DNA of 64,000 bases. It comes from Neurospora tetrasperma FGSC 2508. Taxonomy: Eukaryota; Ascomycota; Sordariomycetes; Sordariales; Sordariaceae. The stretch covers positions 287,789 through 351,788 of the forward strand of contig NW_009799104.1 of the NCBI RefSeq assembly GCF_000213175.1, written 5' to 3'. This document shows positions 1-11,928 of the stretch, piece after piece; within the stretch, counting starts at the first letter, position 1, and every line of letters starts with the position of its first letter. Both the position numbers and the translations under genes were made by a program. The notes under the pieces are model-generated. The model did no database searches. It was not told the DNA's origin and was given only the letters and a program-made list of their open reading frames with translations.

Positions 1-1535
1 CCCCCCCTCCCCCCCCCGCGCGCGCCGAGGTCGTCCCCCTCTAACCCATAACCCCCTTTTCCCCTATTCCCCTCACCCCTTTCTTCCCCCTTGGCCCACC
101 ATTCCTCTCTCCCCTCCCAAAATCAACAAAATAACGCCCACCCAATGTTAGTAAAAGTGATATGATGATGGAATCCTCGCTTTCCCATGTGTCGTGCCGA
201 AAGATAGATACATGAATGATGATGATGCTTTTGGTGTGTCTTGGACAAGAAGAAAAAGTGAAAAAGAAAAACGCCTCTTCCACCTCTCTCTTCTCTTTCT
301 CTGTTTCTCTTTCCTCATTCCGCTTTTCCCGCTTCCCACCTTTTTCTATAACCCTATGCATCCCAGTTATTCCTCGCTTTTCCCTCCTCTTGAAAACAGG
401 TCCCTCTACTCATAAGACATTATCAGGTAGCCCCCTCTCCTCTCTCTCTCTGGAATCTCCCCTTTGTGTGGTATATACCTTTGGCGGTGACGGTGTTGTT
501 GATGTGTTCGAGGTGGGTCGACCAGGTGAGAGGTATTGTTGCCCACGGACTTGGCTTGTTGTCGTCTGATCCGTCCGGGTAGCGGTGTGATTGTTGTAAC
601 CAACTTCGGCGTGCCCACGGAACAACGGGTGCCATCCAATTGTCCCTGCCGCCCATACGAATGTGTCTGATGGGTGCCACTAACGTTGATCGGCCACTGG
701 ATTGACTTGCCCTCCCTCGCTGATGTTATCCGAGCCAGTCCCAGTGAAGGGTCCAGCGGGTAGCATCGACCCGTCCGCCTCGTATGTGCCTGTCCGTGAT
801 CATGCCACCGATCACGTTTGAACTCCAAAGTATATATCGACCGCGCCACCAGTCCTTCGCATCCTCAACCAAGGGTCTTCGACCACGCCACTGGCCACCC
901 TTCCCTCCGTTCCCCTCCTCCTGGGTATAAGATATGTGAACCGTGGACTTCGTGACCCCGCCGTTTCGTCCCAAATGATGAATACAACACTGCGGCAGCC
1001 TCCAAAAACCTCCAAAAGAAAACTATGAAGCACTGTATAGGCGTTATGCACACAGAAAAAAAGAGTTAAGGAAGCTACGTAAAATTTGGGGGTATCTTTC
1101 GTCATCAATGATTCTCTTGCCCTCCTCCGCTGACACCTTCATCGTCTCTCGGCTCCTTGTTCCTCCACTATGCTGACTGTCGTTGGTCCTCTTGGGGTTT
1201 CGGTCTTTGCGTCTAATATCATCGAGTGCTGGTGGTGTACTCTTGACATGTTGAGGTGTAGCCATAGGACCCTTCTCGTCGTCGGATAGCTTGTGCGGTC
1301 CTAGGTATGGCTATGCGCTGCTATTAGGGGTTAAGTTCTGAACCACTCGATCATCTACGACCGGTGGCCCCCACCCCTGAATATTTCCATCTCTACTTGT
1401 AGTAGCGATCAATCCACTTCTCACCCTATAACCAAATGGAAGAAAAATCTCGAGTTAGCAGTTTGTTCCTTTGCCATGAGTTGCTGCAAAGCCGAGCATC
1501 CAAAGTGGCAAAATGGCCAAATCGCAAAGGGTGGT
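1..1535. other. Left-edge non-coding stretch
   Basis: I see no supportable gene here. The first 40 bases are almost pure C with a short CG run, like the homopolymer sequence beside the N gap at 43266, so the left edge may also border an assembly break. Bases 240-470 are pyrimidine-rich. The open frames present are under 150 codons, overlap one another on both strands, and lack recognisable domains. The right end should hold the 3' untranslated region of CAF40. Confidence 0.6.
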
Positions 1536-2814
1536 TTAAATTCCAAGACCGCTGGTGCTGGGTTCGACTACATTATCGGAGAGGTTGATGAGGAGCTGCG
1601 CCAGGCAACGCTTGGTGGCGGCATCGTCGCGCAGAACCGAAGAGAAGGTGGCGTCGCGAAGGGGCTCTGGCAGACACTGGCGGAGTGCCTCGCGGGCACG
1701 AGCATTGTCGCTAAGTCTGTTTGGATGATAAGTCAGTACAGAGACCTACCAAAAATCGAGTAACAGGGCGAGAACATACCTCAAGAAGCACCTAACAACA
1801 TGTTTGAGAAGCCTAGCCGTCTGCTGCTCTACCAGCTGAGCAACCATGTTGCTGAGGACGGTGCCGACAGCGTAGAAGCGCTCATAAGTGGCACAAATGT
1901 AGTTAAGACCGTTGTCATCAAGCAAGATCTTCTGCACGATGAAGATAGCAACCGTCTTGCTGAGCTCGGACCCGGTCTCCATGATCCTCAGGCAGAGGGG
2001 GATAATCTCGGTCGTAAGGAGAAAGTTGATGACCTCGGTGGAATCGTTCTTGACAAGCGCACCAATGACTCCCAGCGAAGTGAGCCGGAGGTATTCAAAA
2101 GGACGCGACTTAGACGTCGTGTTAAGAAAGGGGTAAAGGAAGAGGGGGATGTGTGCTGAGGAAAAAAAAAAGGTTAGCAGGCTAGTCGGTCCTGGCTTGT
2201 AACAAAGGGGCACCTACCATTGAGGAAGAGGGTACGTGTCTCGTTGTGAGACGCCACACACTGAAGGAGGGCGAGGGCATTGCAGACCCTGTTGGAGGCG
2301 GCAGCGGTGAGCTGAGAGGGGTTGAGGAGGGTATAGACACTGATAATCTCCTGGAGGAGAGATGTCATGACTCCTAGACATGGGGGTTAGCGCATGATCG
2401 ATCGGCGGGGGGAAAGGAGGGGGAGGGGCTCCGAGGTATAGGTCGGCTGTACTTACCGAACGAGTGCCAGAGGATCAGGGCCAGTTCGGGAACTTGCTCC
2501 CGCTTCTTGCTCAGCTCCAGGAGCGCGGCCTCCCTGGTATTTTCATTCAGCAAGTCGGCAATGTACTGCAGTGTGCGGCGGTTGTCGTCCGAGACCACGG
2601 GCTCAATGGCATTATCCTGCGCGTGGGTGGCGGCAGCAAGGGCGTTCACATTGTTGTGTGCGCCGGCCAGGCGGTTGTAGTGCTGCTGCTGGGCAACATT
2701 GGCGGCGGCGGCAGCAGCCTGGGCGTGCTGATGGTGCGAGGTCTGCTGGTGAAGCCAGGCAGAGTCGGCCTGGGGGTACTGGTGGTGGCCGTAGACATGG
2801 GGATTCTGCATCAT
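1536..2814 (-). CDS. caf40: CAF40/Rcd1, CCR4-NOT complex subunit
   Basis: Armadillo-repeat subunit of the CCR4-NOT deadenylase complex, which controls mRNA decay and transcription. Four exons give 356 residues in frame: 2814-2457, 2373-2218, 2155-1780 and 1716-1536, with introns of 83, 62 and 63 bp and GTAAGT, GTAGGT and GTATGT donors. The first 80 or so residues are rich in His, Gln and Ala. The conserved domain runs from about residue 90 ([20 protein letters not shown]) through [19 protein letters not shown] to [13 protein letters not shown] near the C-terminus, the usual Rcd1/CAF40 signature. The start is the first ATG of a [10 protein letters not shown]-terminus. This is the RNA-decay Rcd1 family, not the unrelated Neurospora allorecognition gene rcd-1. 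Confidence 0.95.
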
Positions 2815-3180
2815 CTTGGGCTATGTGTTCGAACGAAGAAATGGTAGCGACGGCGCGAGGTAGTGGGTCAAAGACGTCGGAGCTGTGTGGGTATTAATCG
2901 ATGGAGGACTCGGGGTGGCGCTATTGTTGTTGTTGGTGGTGGTGGTGGTTATTATCTTTCGCCAGGAACTTGACGATGGGGCAACGGCAGGCCGGGCGGC
3001 ATGAGAGGGGTGTCGTCGGGCGCAGGAAGGGTCCTTCTCGATTGCGAATATCAGACAGAGCAGCGGTCAACAACGGCGTCGTCGGGCGGGTCGTGTAGAG
3101 TAAGGTAGACAAGTGGGCGAGGCGGCGTCGAGGCGGGTAGCGAGGAGGTTGTGCTTTGAGCAAGCGGGCTGTTGAACAAA

Positions 3181-3212
<32 letters not shown>
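3181..3212. repeat. (GGC)n trinucleotide microsatellite
   Basis: Ten perfect GGC units plus GG lie about 370 bp upstream of the CAF40 start codon, probably in its promoter or transcribed leader. Read on the minus strand it is (GCC)n. Length polymorphism would be expected. Confidence 0.9.
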
Positions 3213-4191
3213 ATTAAAGTGCAGATTGCAGAACACCTAGTCACAGGCCCGGCAGGCAAGGCTTGACGATCGCGGCGGGTCTTGGAAGTACAGTACGTAT
3301 GTATTGGTATGAAAGCGAAATATGGAAAAAATGAGTGAGTGTTGGTGTTGTGGGTAGAGAGGTCACGGTAGAGTTGGAGTCGGTGACGGTGACGGAGGTG
3401 GATATGTAGAGTGAGTGAGTGGGTGGTGGTCGTATGTATTGTGGTGTTGTCGGCGGCCAAGAAGGGAATCAAGCAGATGAAAGAAGAACGAAGAGCTGCC
3501 CGGTGGATGGCGGCGCCCACCCGCCTGCTGGAGTCGACTCGTCTCCTGCTCCTGCCGGCGTTCGAGGGTCACACCCACTCACCCACAGCGGCCAGAGAGC
3601 GGTCCAGAGCCGCACCCGACGGGGACAGTTTGCGCACAGACCATCAAGCTTAACGTGTGGGGAAGCTTCGGTCCAGTGCTGGATTCCGAATTCACAGTTA
3701 ACCCTGGAACACGGCAGTGGTCACATATAACCCTGCGATGGTCAGGGGATAATACGCCCTGATTGGATGACAGCTGCCGTCTGCATTTCGAGATCCAATC
3801 TGCTGTCTTTGGTGAATCAAAATTCGGGTGATCAACGCTTTCTGACTCCCAGTTGGATGAAATCGATGGAAGGGGGGAGCAGCAGAACCTGCCATAATTC
3901 CAAGTTCCGTCCGGAAGAGCAATCAATATACCGTGACTGTCTCTTCATCCCATCTCAGATTGTTATCAGCCTTACATTACAAGAAAGCATGCACTGGCGT
4001 TTCCTTCCCCATCTTTGAGGTGATGTCTATCATTAATGTGAGACGAAGTTGAAGAGATTGAATGCTTGTAGTGGAATACGCAGTGATATCAACTTAACGT
4101 CCAACACCAGGCTATCCCTTTCCTCTGCGCAATGATATCTTATTCCCCTTCAGACCACCAAGCCTAGCCTAGGTATTTTTTAACAAAAGGC

Positions 4192-4205
4192 CACACACAC
4201 ACACA
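4192..4205. repeat. (CA)n microsatellite
   Basis: Seven CA units lie about 60 bp beyond the DBP9 stop codon, likely in its 3' untranslated region. Confidence 0.85.
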
Positions 4206-4266
4206 TAAACACCAGAAAATGCAGACCCCTTTTCCTTTCCCGTCTCATCTACCAGACGCCGTCCCT

Positions 4267-6490
4267 CTACTTCCTAACCCTAAAAGTCTTCAACACATTC
4301 TTCCTCCCCCCAGGCCCCTTCTTATACTTCCCATGCCCACCTTTTCCACCCTTGGCCCTCTTCTTGCCTCTCGTCTTCTTATCGTCGCCCTGCTTCTTAA
4401 ACGGCACGAACCCAATCTGGCTTTCCGTGAGCGCGTTCTTGCCGTCCTGAGGCAGCAAGTAATCAGGCACGTGCTTGAGATGGGCTTGCTGGCGCATCTT
4501 GGTGCCGAGCTCGCCGTCGTGGCGCAGGTGCGAAAGCTCGTGCGGGTTCTCTTCAAAGTAGCGCTTGAGCGTCTCGGAGCGCAGGAGTTCTTGTCGCAGT
4601 TCGCGGGTGCGGGCTTCGCGGATGGCGACTTTTGTTACGGCGCGGAGGGCTATTGCTCAGTTAGAGAATGAATGGTCAAAGGGACGAAAATATAAGGGGG
4701 AAGGGGGTACTGACCATCATTCATGCGGTAACGGAAAGCCTCCATCTGGTCCTTGTTAAAGTTGTACGGCTCCAACTTGCGGTTGAGCTTGGCCTGCTGG
4801 CGCATCACCTTGGCCAGAACCTTCTCGTCCTTCTCGCACTGCTTGATGCTGGTGGGCTTGTGCTTGCCAAAGAGATCGTGAGGGACGACCATCGATAGAG
4901 CAATACCGGCGCGGCCGGCGCGGGCGGTGCGGCCTATCCGGTGAATGTAGGAAGAGGAAGAAGTGGGCATGTCAAAGTTGATGACGGCGGCGACGTTTTT
5001 GAAGTCGATGCCTAGGAAATTTGGTTAGTATCCAGAACCATGTAGAACCAGAAAGCAGACAGACTTACCTCGCGAAACACCATACTCCTGATCCCTCCTG
5101 CCCTTCTTCTTCTTTCCCTTGCCGTTCTTCTTCTCCTCGCCCTCCTTCTTTTCACCTTGCTCCTCCTTCTTCTCCTCAGTCTTCTCATCCTCCAAGAAAA
5201 CCTCGCTCCTCTCATCCGACGCAATGATGATATCATAGATACCCCTGTTAAACTCCTCGATAATCTTGATCCGTGTATTAATCGGCAACTCCGAGTTCAG
5301 CACACAGCTGCGAATGCTAAACTGCTCGAAAAACAGCTTCAAGCGGTACGCACGATCGATGTCCGCCACAAACACCAGACAGGGGCCCTTGATCAGCTGC
5401 AGCTTGAAGATCAGGTAGCTGATGAGCCACTTGTCATCCTCGCCGCACTTGACGTAGAACTGGGTGAGCTTCTCGTCCTCGTTGCTGAACTCCTCCTTCA
5501 GGTCCAGCATGGTGGGGTTGCGGCAGAAAAAGCCCTTGAGCGTGTCGAGCTCGTCGGAGACGAGAGTGGCGCTCATCATGGTGGTCTGCACACCGCCCTT
5601 GGGCAGCGAGCGGGCAATGTTCTCCATGTCTTCGTCGTAGCCGTAGGACAGGACGAGGTCGGCCTCGTCGAGCACGAGGTACTGCAGCTTGGCGATGCTG
5701 AGAGCGCCGGACTCGATGTTGTGCCAGGCGCGGGCGGGGGTGGAGACGATCACGTCGGGGGCGTTGGCGAGGAGGGAGCGGAGGACGGCGTCGGACACGT
5801 TGTCGGTTAACTTGGCGGATTGGATGTCCTTGGTGCAGAAGGCGGAGAAGGCATCAATGGCTTTGTGGACTTGGTCGGCGAGTTCGCGCGTGGGGACGAG
5901 GATAAGGGCGGAGGTGAAGGGGGTTGGGTCGGTCTGTTTGGTTTCCTTTTCGTTAGCATCCGACCCTCTCACAACTTATTCTCCCGGGTGTCAAGGTAAC
6001 TCACAGCCTTCCTCTTAAGAATGCCGCTCAACACAGGCAACACATATGCCGCCGTCTTGCCCGATCCCGTCTTCGCCTTGCACAGCACGTCCTGGCCCGC
6101 CAGCGCAAGCGGGATCGCCTTCCTTTGCACGAGCGTCGGCTTCTCAAAGCTCTGTTTCGCAACAGCCTGCACAAGGCGAGGGTCGAGACCCAGGTCGGAG
6201 AAGGTCAAGTCGGCATCGTCCTTTTCACTCTGCTTCTTCTCGTCCTTTTCGTCTTGTTGTTTTTGCTCGTCCTTTAGTTGTTGCTCGAGCTCTTGCTCCT
6301 CCTCGGTTTGTTGCTGCTCTTGTTGTTGGGTCGCTTCGGGCTTCTCCTCCTGTGTCTTGACATTCTGCGACTTGGACTTCTTCTCCTTCTTTTCCTTCTT
6401 CTCGGTTGAAGACTTCTTGGTCTTCTTCTGGGTCTGAGGCTCGGCCACGACTGACGGTTCGTCCGTCTCGTTCAACTTGCGCTTGGCCAT
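4267..6490 (-). CDS. dbp9: DBP9, nucleolar DEAD-box RNA helicase
   Basis: ATP-dependent RNA helicase of the Dbp9/DDX56 group, which acts in the nucleolus in 60S ribosomal subunit assembly. Four exons give 676 residues: 6490-6005, 5933-5069, 5011-4715 and 4649-4267, with introns of 71, 57 and 65 bp. Residues 1-92 are a Lys/Gln/Glu-rich tail. The Q motif lies near 97-123, motif I AKTGSGKT at 139-146, PTREL near 176, DEAD at 251-254, SAT at 283 and HRIGRTAR at 474-481. A Lys/Glu-rich insert of about 40 residues sits just before motif V (GVSRGIDF), as is usual for Dbp9. The basic C-terminus ([15 protein letters not shown]) fits a nucleolar role. Splicing phases agree throughout. The third donor, GTCAGT, is less typical. 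Confidence 0.97.
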
Positions 6491-7586
6491 TGTGTCGGGG
6501 TATCTAGGTTGTGAAGTTTGGTATTAATCTGCTCTTGCGCGACAGTAGTTAAAAGTAAATAGCACGGTCGAGGTTGGTGATCAGTCGACTAAAGTTGGTC
6601 GTGATATGGTTCTATAGAGACAAAGATGGAAGATGAAGAATGTTTTTGGAAGTGGAGGAGGAGGGGCTGCACTTCGAAGCTACGAAACGGATGGATGCCA
6701 ATTCCTCGAATCGACCAAAAAAGTTTGGGAAAAATTTCGACGGGGACTCGCCCAGGCGTCGCACCCACTGATTGGCCGGCGCTACCAGTCCACTTCACAG
6801 TGGGCATAGGCGCTAGCGCACCGGCAGCTCGTTGCCCCACAAAAGCTTAATCCAACAACTTGAACCTCCACAGCGACCAGGGGGATCGATCATCTGGGCT
6901 GCCACCTTCAACGCAGGTCCACGATCTTACACTAGGTAGTCAGCCTTCAGTCATGAGCCCTACGAGGCTGTTGAGGCTCAAGATGGACCGAGAATCATAC
7001 CTTACAATCAAGCTCAAGATCACGACTGGACAAAATCAAACTCGCTACTAGACTAACTTTGATGGAAATCCTACTACCGGAAACAAATACATCTTAACAT
7101 AAGCCATAATCCTTAAAGCCATTCTTCGTTTTCTTTTCGCTCGAGCCACATAACCAGAGGCAAGTAACATGCGCTGAGAATCAAGCTATTCATCCAACAC
7201 GAAACGAAATTGACCACACCAATCTACACTTGCGCGAACCTTCCATACCAGGCTGTCATCACACAAAACCTCAGACGCCAACATTTTACCAAACCATAAG
7301 AACATAAAAGTCTGATGACAAGGAAATACTTCAGCATTCATCTCTCATGACCTTTGTCCATCTGTTACATGAGCCTCTCCATCAATCATCGTCCAACTCT
7401 TGGAGCACCAGACGGCAGTGTTCCATGTTGTTGCTATTCGGCCTGACTGTCCCCGAGCCAAGAATCTCAATCACTCATTTCAGACAAGTTCAACTCAGCG
7501 TCCGGAGTCCTTAAAGACCGATTGGGCCGACTTCGCGATCTCCATAACCAATCCTTGAAGCCGTATTCTCGAGCCGCCGGCTGCAT
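6491..7586. other. DBP9 promoter and SR-gene 3' flank
   Basis: No gene is supported. The part next to 6490 should contain the DBP9 promoter. The stretch 7000-7586 lies beyond the stop of the next minus-strand gene and is probably its 3' untranslated region. Only short, domain-free frames are present. Confidence 0.55.
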
Positions 7587-9429
7587 CTAGTAACGACGAC
7601 CATAGTCACGCGGCGGGTATGGCTCGCGAGGGTACGGGTCACGCGGAGGGAAGTCCACGGGAGGAGCACGGCGATCGTAAGCATCTCCGCGTCCGCTCAT
7701 GTACGGGTCGGGAGGGTAATCGCGGGGAGCACGGTACGGGTCATCGTAACGTCCGCGGGGAGGCGGGTAGTCACCGATCGGGCGCCTGGGTGGCGAGCGG
7801 TAACCACCTCTCCTGTCGTCGTAGTACTCGCGCCTTGGTGGGGGCGACCTGTCACGGTAACCATCACGGTAGCCGTCGCGGCGGGGGCTGTATCCGCGAG
7901 GAGGGGGTCCACGGCGGTCGTAATCGTCCATGGGAGGGGGGTATGGGCGGCCACGCGGCGACCTCGAGCGAGCGCGGTGGTCATTTCTTGGGATGTCGGG
8001 TTGAGTCTAATTTCAAAGGTCAGCAACCATACTCATCGAGGTGTGAGGATATTCCTTACGTTAGCGACGCAGGTCACGCGCTGGCCCTTAAATTCGCGGT
8101 TGTCGAGCTTCTCAACAGCAGTCCTCAGATCGGCGGCGTTTTCGAACTCAACGAAGCTGTAATTTCGGTCAGCGGAAGTGTAGAAAGGTTCTGACCGTGG
8201 CCACATACCCTTCACCGTTCTGGTTGCGAGTAGTCTCGCTATAAACGACATCAAGTCCGGACTGACGAGCAAAGTCCTTGAGGTCCTAAAAAGGCAAGTC
8301 GAGTAAGTTGAGGTCCGGGATTTGGCAGTTGGCGGTCCTCCCATGCATCACCACCAGTAAAAATGTGTCCAGGAAGCTGATTGTGTATGGCAGGTTGTCA
8401 TCCGGCTCTGGGGTGTCCTCTGCCATAGTCCCGCCCGTAACAAGAAACTCCAATGGGAAGACTGAAAAGGATGTAGTGAAGGAAGCCGGAAAGAGCCAGT
8501 TGGGTGTACAAAAGAGAGCCAAGTGCGTTCAGCTGGAACGGCCGGACCCCCCACCAGTCGGTAATAGGAAAAATAACGAAGTCCGAATGGCCAAACTTGG
8601 GTGTGACGGTGACAGGAGATATGCCATGCTGGTGGGGGCGAGAACAGAGTAGGGTGTGGAATCCATGGGTAGCCCGGAAAAAGAGAGAAATCCATATGAT
8701 GATCAAGCGGCGCACAAGGAAGTGGAAGGGTGACAGACCTGCCAGCTGGTTTCATTGGGAAGGCCAGAGATTTGCATCCGGTGAGGCGTGCGTCGGGGCC
8801 TGGGTTGGCTGTTACGCTCGTGGGTGAAACCGGGACCTCCCTCACGGTGACGGGCGCCACGGGCGAACTGAACGGTAAGACGCTCTCCCATGAAGTCCGA
8901 TCCATCTTGTTATTGTCAGTCGGTCGATATCGCAAGTTACGGGGGGGTTGGAAGTGGGAAACGTACGGAAAGCTAAAGAGAGAATGATTGTTAGCACATA
9001 TTTTTTTTATGATTGCTATGATGCACATAAGAAAAGAGCAACTTACCAGGAACAACATCGCGGGCGTCCATGGCATCCTTGTACTCGATGAAACCAAAGC
9101 CGTTCATGAGCTTGATTTCGGTAATCTCGCCGGTTCCGTGAGTCGCAAAGTGGGCTTCCACATCGGCCTTGGTTGCTTTGCGGGAGTCAGCATTGTGTAT
9201 CGTCGGATGGGAGCCGACCAGACCAGGCGCCAGAGCAGGGACAACTGGACAGAAGAGGTAGCCTCGCAGCGACAAGGCGGCGATTGATGTTTGATCATGG
9301 GAGACGGCCGCTGGTCGACGGTGGCTGTGGTGGTGGTGATAATGATGACGTTGATGTTGCAGATCCGGAAAACTCACCGTGCCGGGGCAGGTTGCCCAAG
9401 TAGAGACGGGTCGACGATACTTCAGTCAT
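7587..9429 (-). CDS. SR-type RNA-binding protein with two RRMs (Srp2-like)
   Basis: Pre-mRNA splicing or mRNP factor of the SR/Npl3/Srp2 type, 315 residues. Seven exons are needed: 9429-9378, 9175-9047, 8972-8967 (6 nt), 8905-8739, 8285-8209, 8156-8060 and 8006-7587. RRM1 (about residues 8-80) has RNP2 LYLGNL and RNP1 NGFGFIEY. RRM2 (about 100-176) includes MQISGLPNETSWQDLKDFAR and GEGFVEFENAADLRTAVEKL. The tail from 177 is rich in Arg, Ser, Pro, Gly, Asp and Tyr, with SRSPRGR and repeated RDGYR, PPR and DYPP motifs. The exon joins restore the conserved ATKADVEAHFATHG helix and the FHGSDFMGERLTV strand, which supports the model. Introns 1 (202 bp) and 4 (453 bp) are long for this organism, and retention of intron 4 would soon meet a stop. 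The closest named relative I can suggest is fission yeast Srp2. Confidence 0.9.
8967..8972 (-). other. 6-nt microexon of the SR-type gene
   Basis: Six nucleotides (CTTTCC) lie between a TTTAG acceptor and a GTACGT donor. They supply most of the Ala-Phe pair that joins DVVP to HGSDFMGE. The flanking introns are 74 bp (9046-8973) and 61 bp (8966-8906). Without this exon the frame is kept but two residues of a conserved RRM loop are lost. Confidence 0.72.
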
Positions 9430-11928
9430 TGTGTCGGGTCGCTGGTTGTGGGACCTATATAGGATGACTGGATAGCCAAGATGGTAAGAATCCGATCCAA
9501 GGCGATAGAAGGCTGAAGAGGGATGGGGAGTTCCCGACGCAGGGCAATCAATCCAGCTATCGTACTTTTTGGTTGTTGTCGTGGTGGCAGAGACGAAGGC
9601 TGACACGACGGACGAGATCGGGAGCCTGGTGAGGTGAGGAGGGGGTTGGTCGGGGTAATAAGCGCGACGACGTGCTGTGTCCTGCCGAAGCCTCGTTTAA
9701 GAAAAGAAAAAGTTGCGTCAACTTGTTCGGAGCCTTGTTCGCGGGCCGACCAGTCAAAGTGCAAGCCAGGCACGAGAGAGACCAATCTGGGCGGAGAGGC
9801 GGGAAGCGTAGAAGAGGGCGTCAGCCAAGTTCGGGTTGTGGTGGGTGTTTGTATCACTCGACGATTCAATCAGAAACAAGACGTAAAATCACGCGACGAA
9901 TCGGCGGGTAAAGTAGTCGTCGCGGTGTTGTGTTGGATGGTTGGCCGTCCAAGTTGGCAATGATGGTTGGTAACAGTTGAGAAGAGGATGATGTTTGGAG
10001 GAGAAGCTGTGACGGGCATGCGACACGGTGGGTGTTGGTGGGTGGGAAGAAAAGTGGAGGAGCGATTGAAAAAGGACCTAGGAACGCGGCGGAAGTGGAA
10101 GGATGGGGTGAGTGAGTGGGAGGATTGCTGGAGGGAGGGGGGGCCCGCGGGCTGGCTGAGAGAAGTGGAATGGAGTGTGGACGGGCCCTGTCCTGCTGCT
10201 GCAGCAACTGAAGGAACTGAATCCGGGACAAGGAAGGACTGAAAAAGAGAAACGAGAAAAATGGGATTCGCACGCACGGCATCACGCAGGAAACGAAGAA
10301 AACACTTCCGTCTCCCGTCACAACTAAGCGCCGACCGGTCTCCTGCTGCTGCAGCACACGATCGTGCCCCCAGGCAAAGCCCGATGCCTGCCCTGTTGCG
10401 CTACACTAACAATCCCGTCAGCAACGCGACGACGACAACGATAACCTCGGAACTGCCGCTATAGCGCCCGCCTACACTAGCTAAGGTTACAGCCAAAGCC
10501 AGGCACTCAACCCACTGAAAACCAAAGCATGGACCCGGCGGGCAGGCATGGACGAGTGGGGCAAGCAGAGCAAACGCGGGAAGAGGTGGACCGCCAAGCC
10601 TCCTGGCTATCCAATTGCAAACCACCGTCGCCCTGAATGAGCGGATGTGTCACAAGCATCCTGGTCCTTGTGAGAGGGGAAGGGCAAGGCATGATGCACA
10701 TGGACCGACGCGTTGCACAGGCACCCCTCCTTGTTGATTTGATGCCGCTGCTGCTGGTCGCCGCCGCCGGTTTGTTTTCCGTCATCTTGGCTTGGCTTGT
10801 CGGAGCCATGTTTGATATTGGCGTGACATTGTCGAAGGTCGTGATGGTGGTACCTAGTTATGGTGGTGTTGAGCGGTCGAAGGTATTCCCGGACATGTCA
10901 AGGGAGGTATTTAGGGAAAAAAAGTATGTAAACAAAAGGGAGCTTTGGCCGCTTCTGATGTCAATCCTATGGAGCTTTTCCGAGCTTTTTGCAAATCCCG
11001 ACAGGGCTGGTTATGGTTCACGTCATTGGGTCGGCTGGGATAGTGACGCTTTTTGTCGAGTTTTGTTCTTCCACTTTTTGGATTCAGATCCAAAGTTCCA
11101 GATGCTAATTGAGATCATCGACTATCGATCAGAACGCGTAGTGGGTATGGACATATGTAGTACAGTTGAGTGCGAGACACCGAGGGTCATTCTATACTAG
11201 ATCTAGCTAAGAATCTGGAGTTCTTTACAAGTCATGTCTCGTAGTGTAATTAACAGACACAAACTTACCTATGCTTGGCACAAAAACTGTCAAACTCCGC
11301 TGGAAGATGGATGCGCTCACAGTCCCCGGGGCAAAATGCCGTAGCTCTGATCATATCTCACGGTGTTGACAAGTAAATATTGGAGCAAACGGCGTGCTCC
11401 ATCCATCCTAGAAATGCAGAGTAGGAATTCTTCTCTTACGATGCCTATGAAGGCTTGGAGTTATCCATGGTTCTGCCCTTTCCCTGCCCCATTTGATACC
11501 TATGTATGGTACAAGAAACACGCTAGCAAATAACACAGTATTGAGCTGTATTTCTACTTTCAGACACCAAGATGCAATGAGCAATACGTGGTCTAGAAGT
11601 AAAGAAAAAGCGAGATATCGTAAGAAAGAAGGAAGGCCTCCAGCCAGCCGATTACATAGACAGGATATACTGTACGAAACCTAGAGTACGAGTGTATTGT
11701 AATACAAGCCTCATCACAACTTGAACTCTTTCGTTTCTTTGTCAGGATTCGGGCTTCTCCAACTTTTACGCCAAACACGGATGAATACACAAATCCAGTT
11801 ATAAACGTGTATATTTCTCAACTTATCCAATTTGCCAACTCCGTTACATCAGTCATCACGTCATGATCCTCCACATCCATCCCTATAACCACCACCTTCA
11901 GCCAACAACCATCACCACTACTTATTTC
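9430..11928. other. Non-coding: SR-gene promoter and antiporter 3' flank
   Basis: Nothing here can be supported as a gene. The 9430-10450 part is purine-rich on the plus strand (pyrimidine-rich when read with the SR gene) and probably contains its promoter. A plus-strand frame of 187 codons at 10637-11200 begins with a hydrophobic stretch but shows no known domain, codon pattern or splice signals, so I do not call it. The right part is presumably the 3' flank of the antiporter. Confidence 0.5.

Larger units (their letters stand above)
2815..4266. other. CAF40 promoter/leader and DBP9 3' flank
   Basis: No gene is supported. The part next to CAF40 (2815-3600) probably holds its 5' leader and promoter. 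On the plus strand it carries GTT/GGT-rich DNA and a perfect GGC trinucleotide run at 3181-3212. From about 3650 to 4266 the sequence is unremarkable apart from a CA dinucleotide run at 4192-4205, close to the end of DBP9. Small frames here are low-complexity translations. Confidence 0.55.

Noticed and set aside
1536-2814. Naming the Rcd1-family gene as the allorecognition gene rcd-1
   Set aside because: The Neurospora cell-death gene rcd-1 is a gasdermin-like protein; this sequence is the CCR4-NOT armadillo protein CAF40.
4260-4290. Telomere-like CTAACCCTAA at the end of DBP9
   Set aside because: It lies in coding sequence (Thr-Phe-Arg-Val-Arg-Lys-stop), so the likeness is due to codons.
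8348-9097. Minus-strand frame of 249 codons overlapping the SR-type gene
   Set aside because: It runs through introns and exons in a frame different from the RRM coding frame; the spliced RRM protein explains the region.
10637-11200. Plus-strand frame of 187 codons with a hydrophobic N-terminal part
   Set aside because: No recognisable family, no flanking promoter or polyadenylation signals, and AT-rich codons unlike the neighbouring genes. Kept as a weak possibility only.
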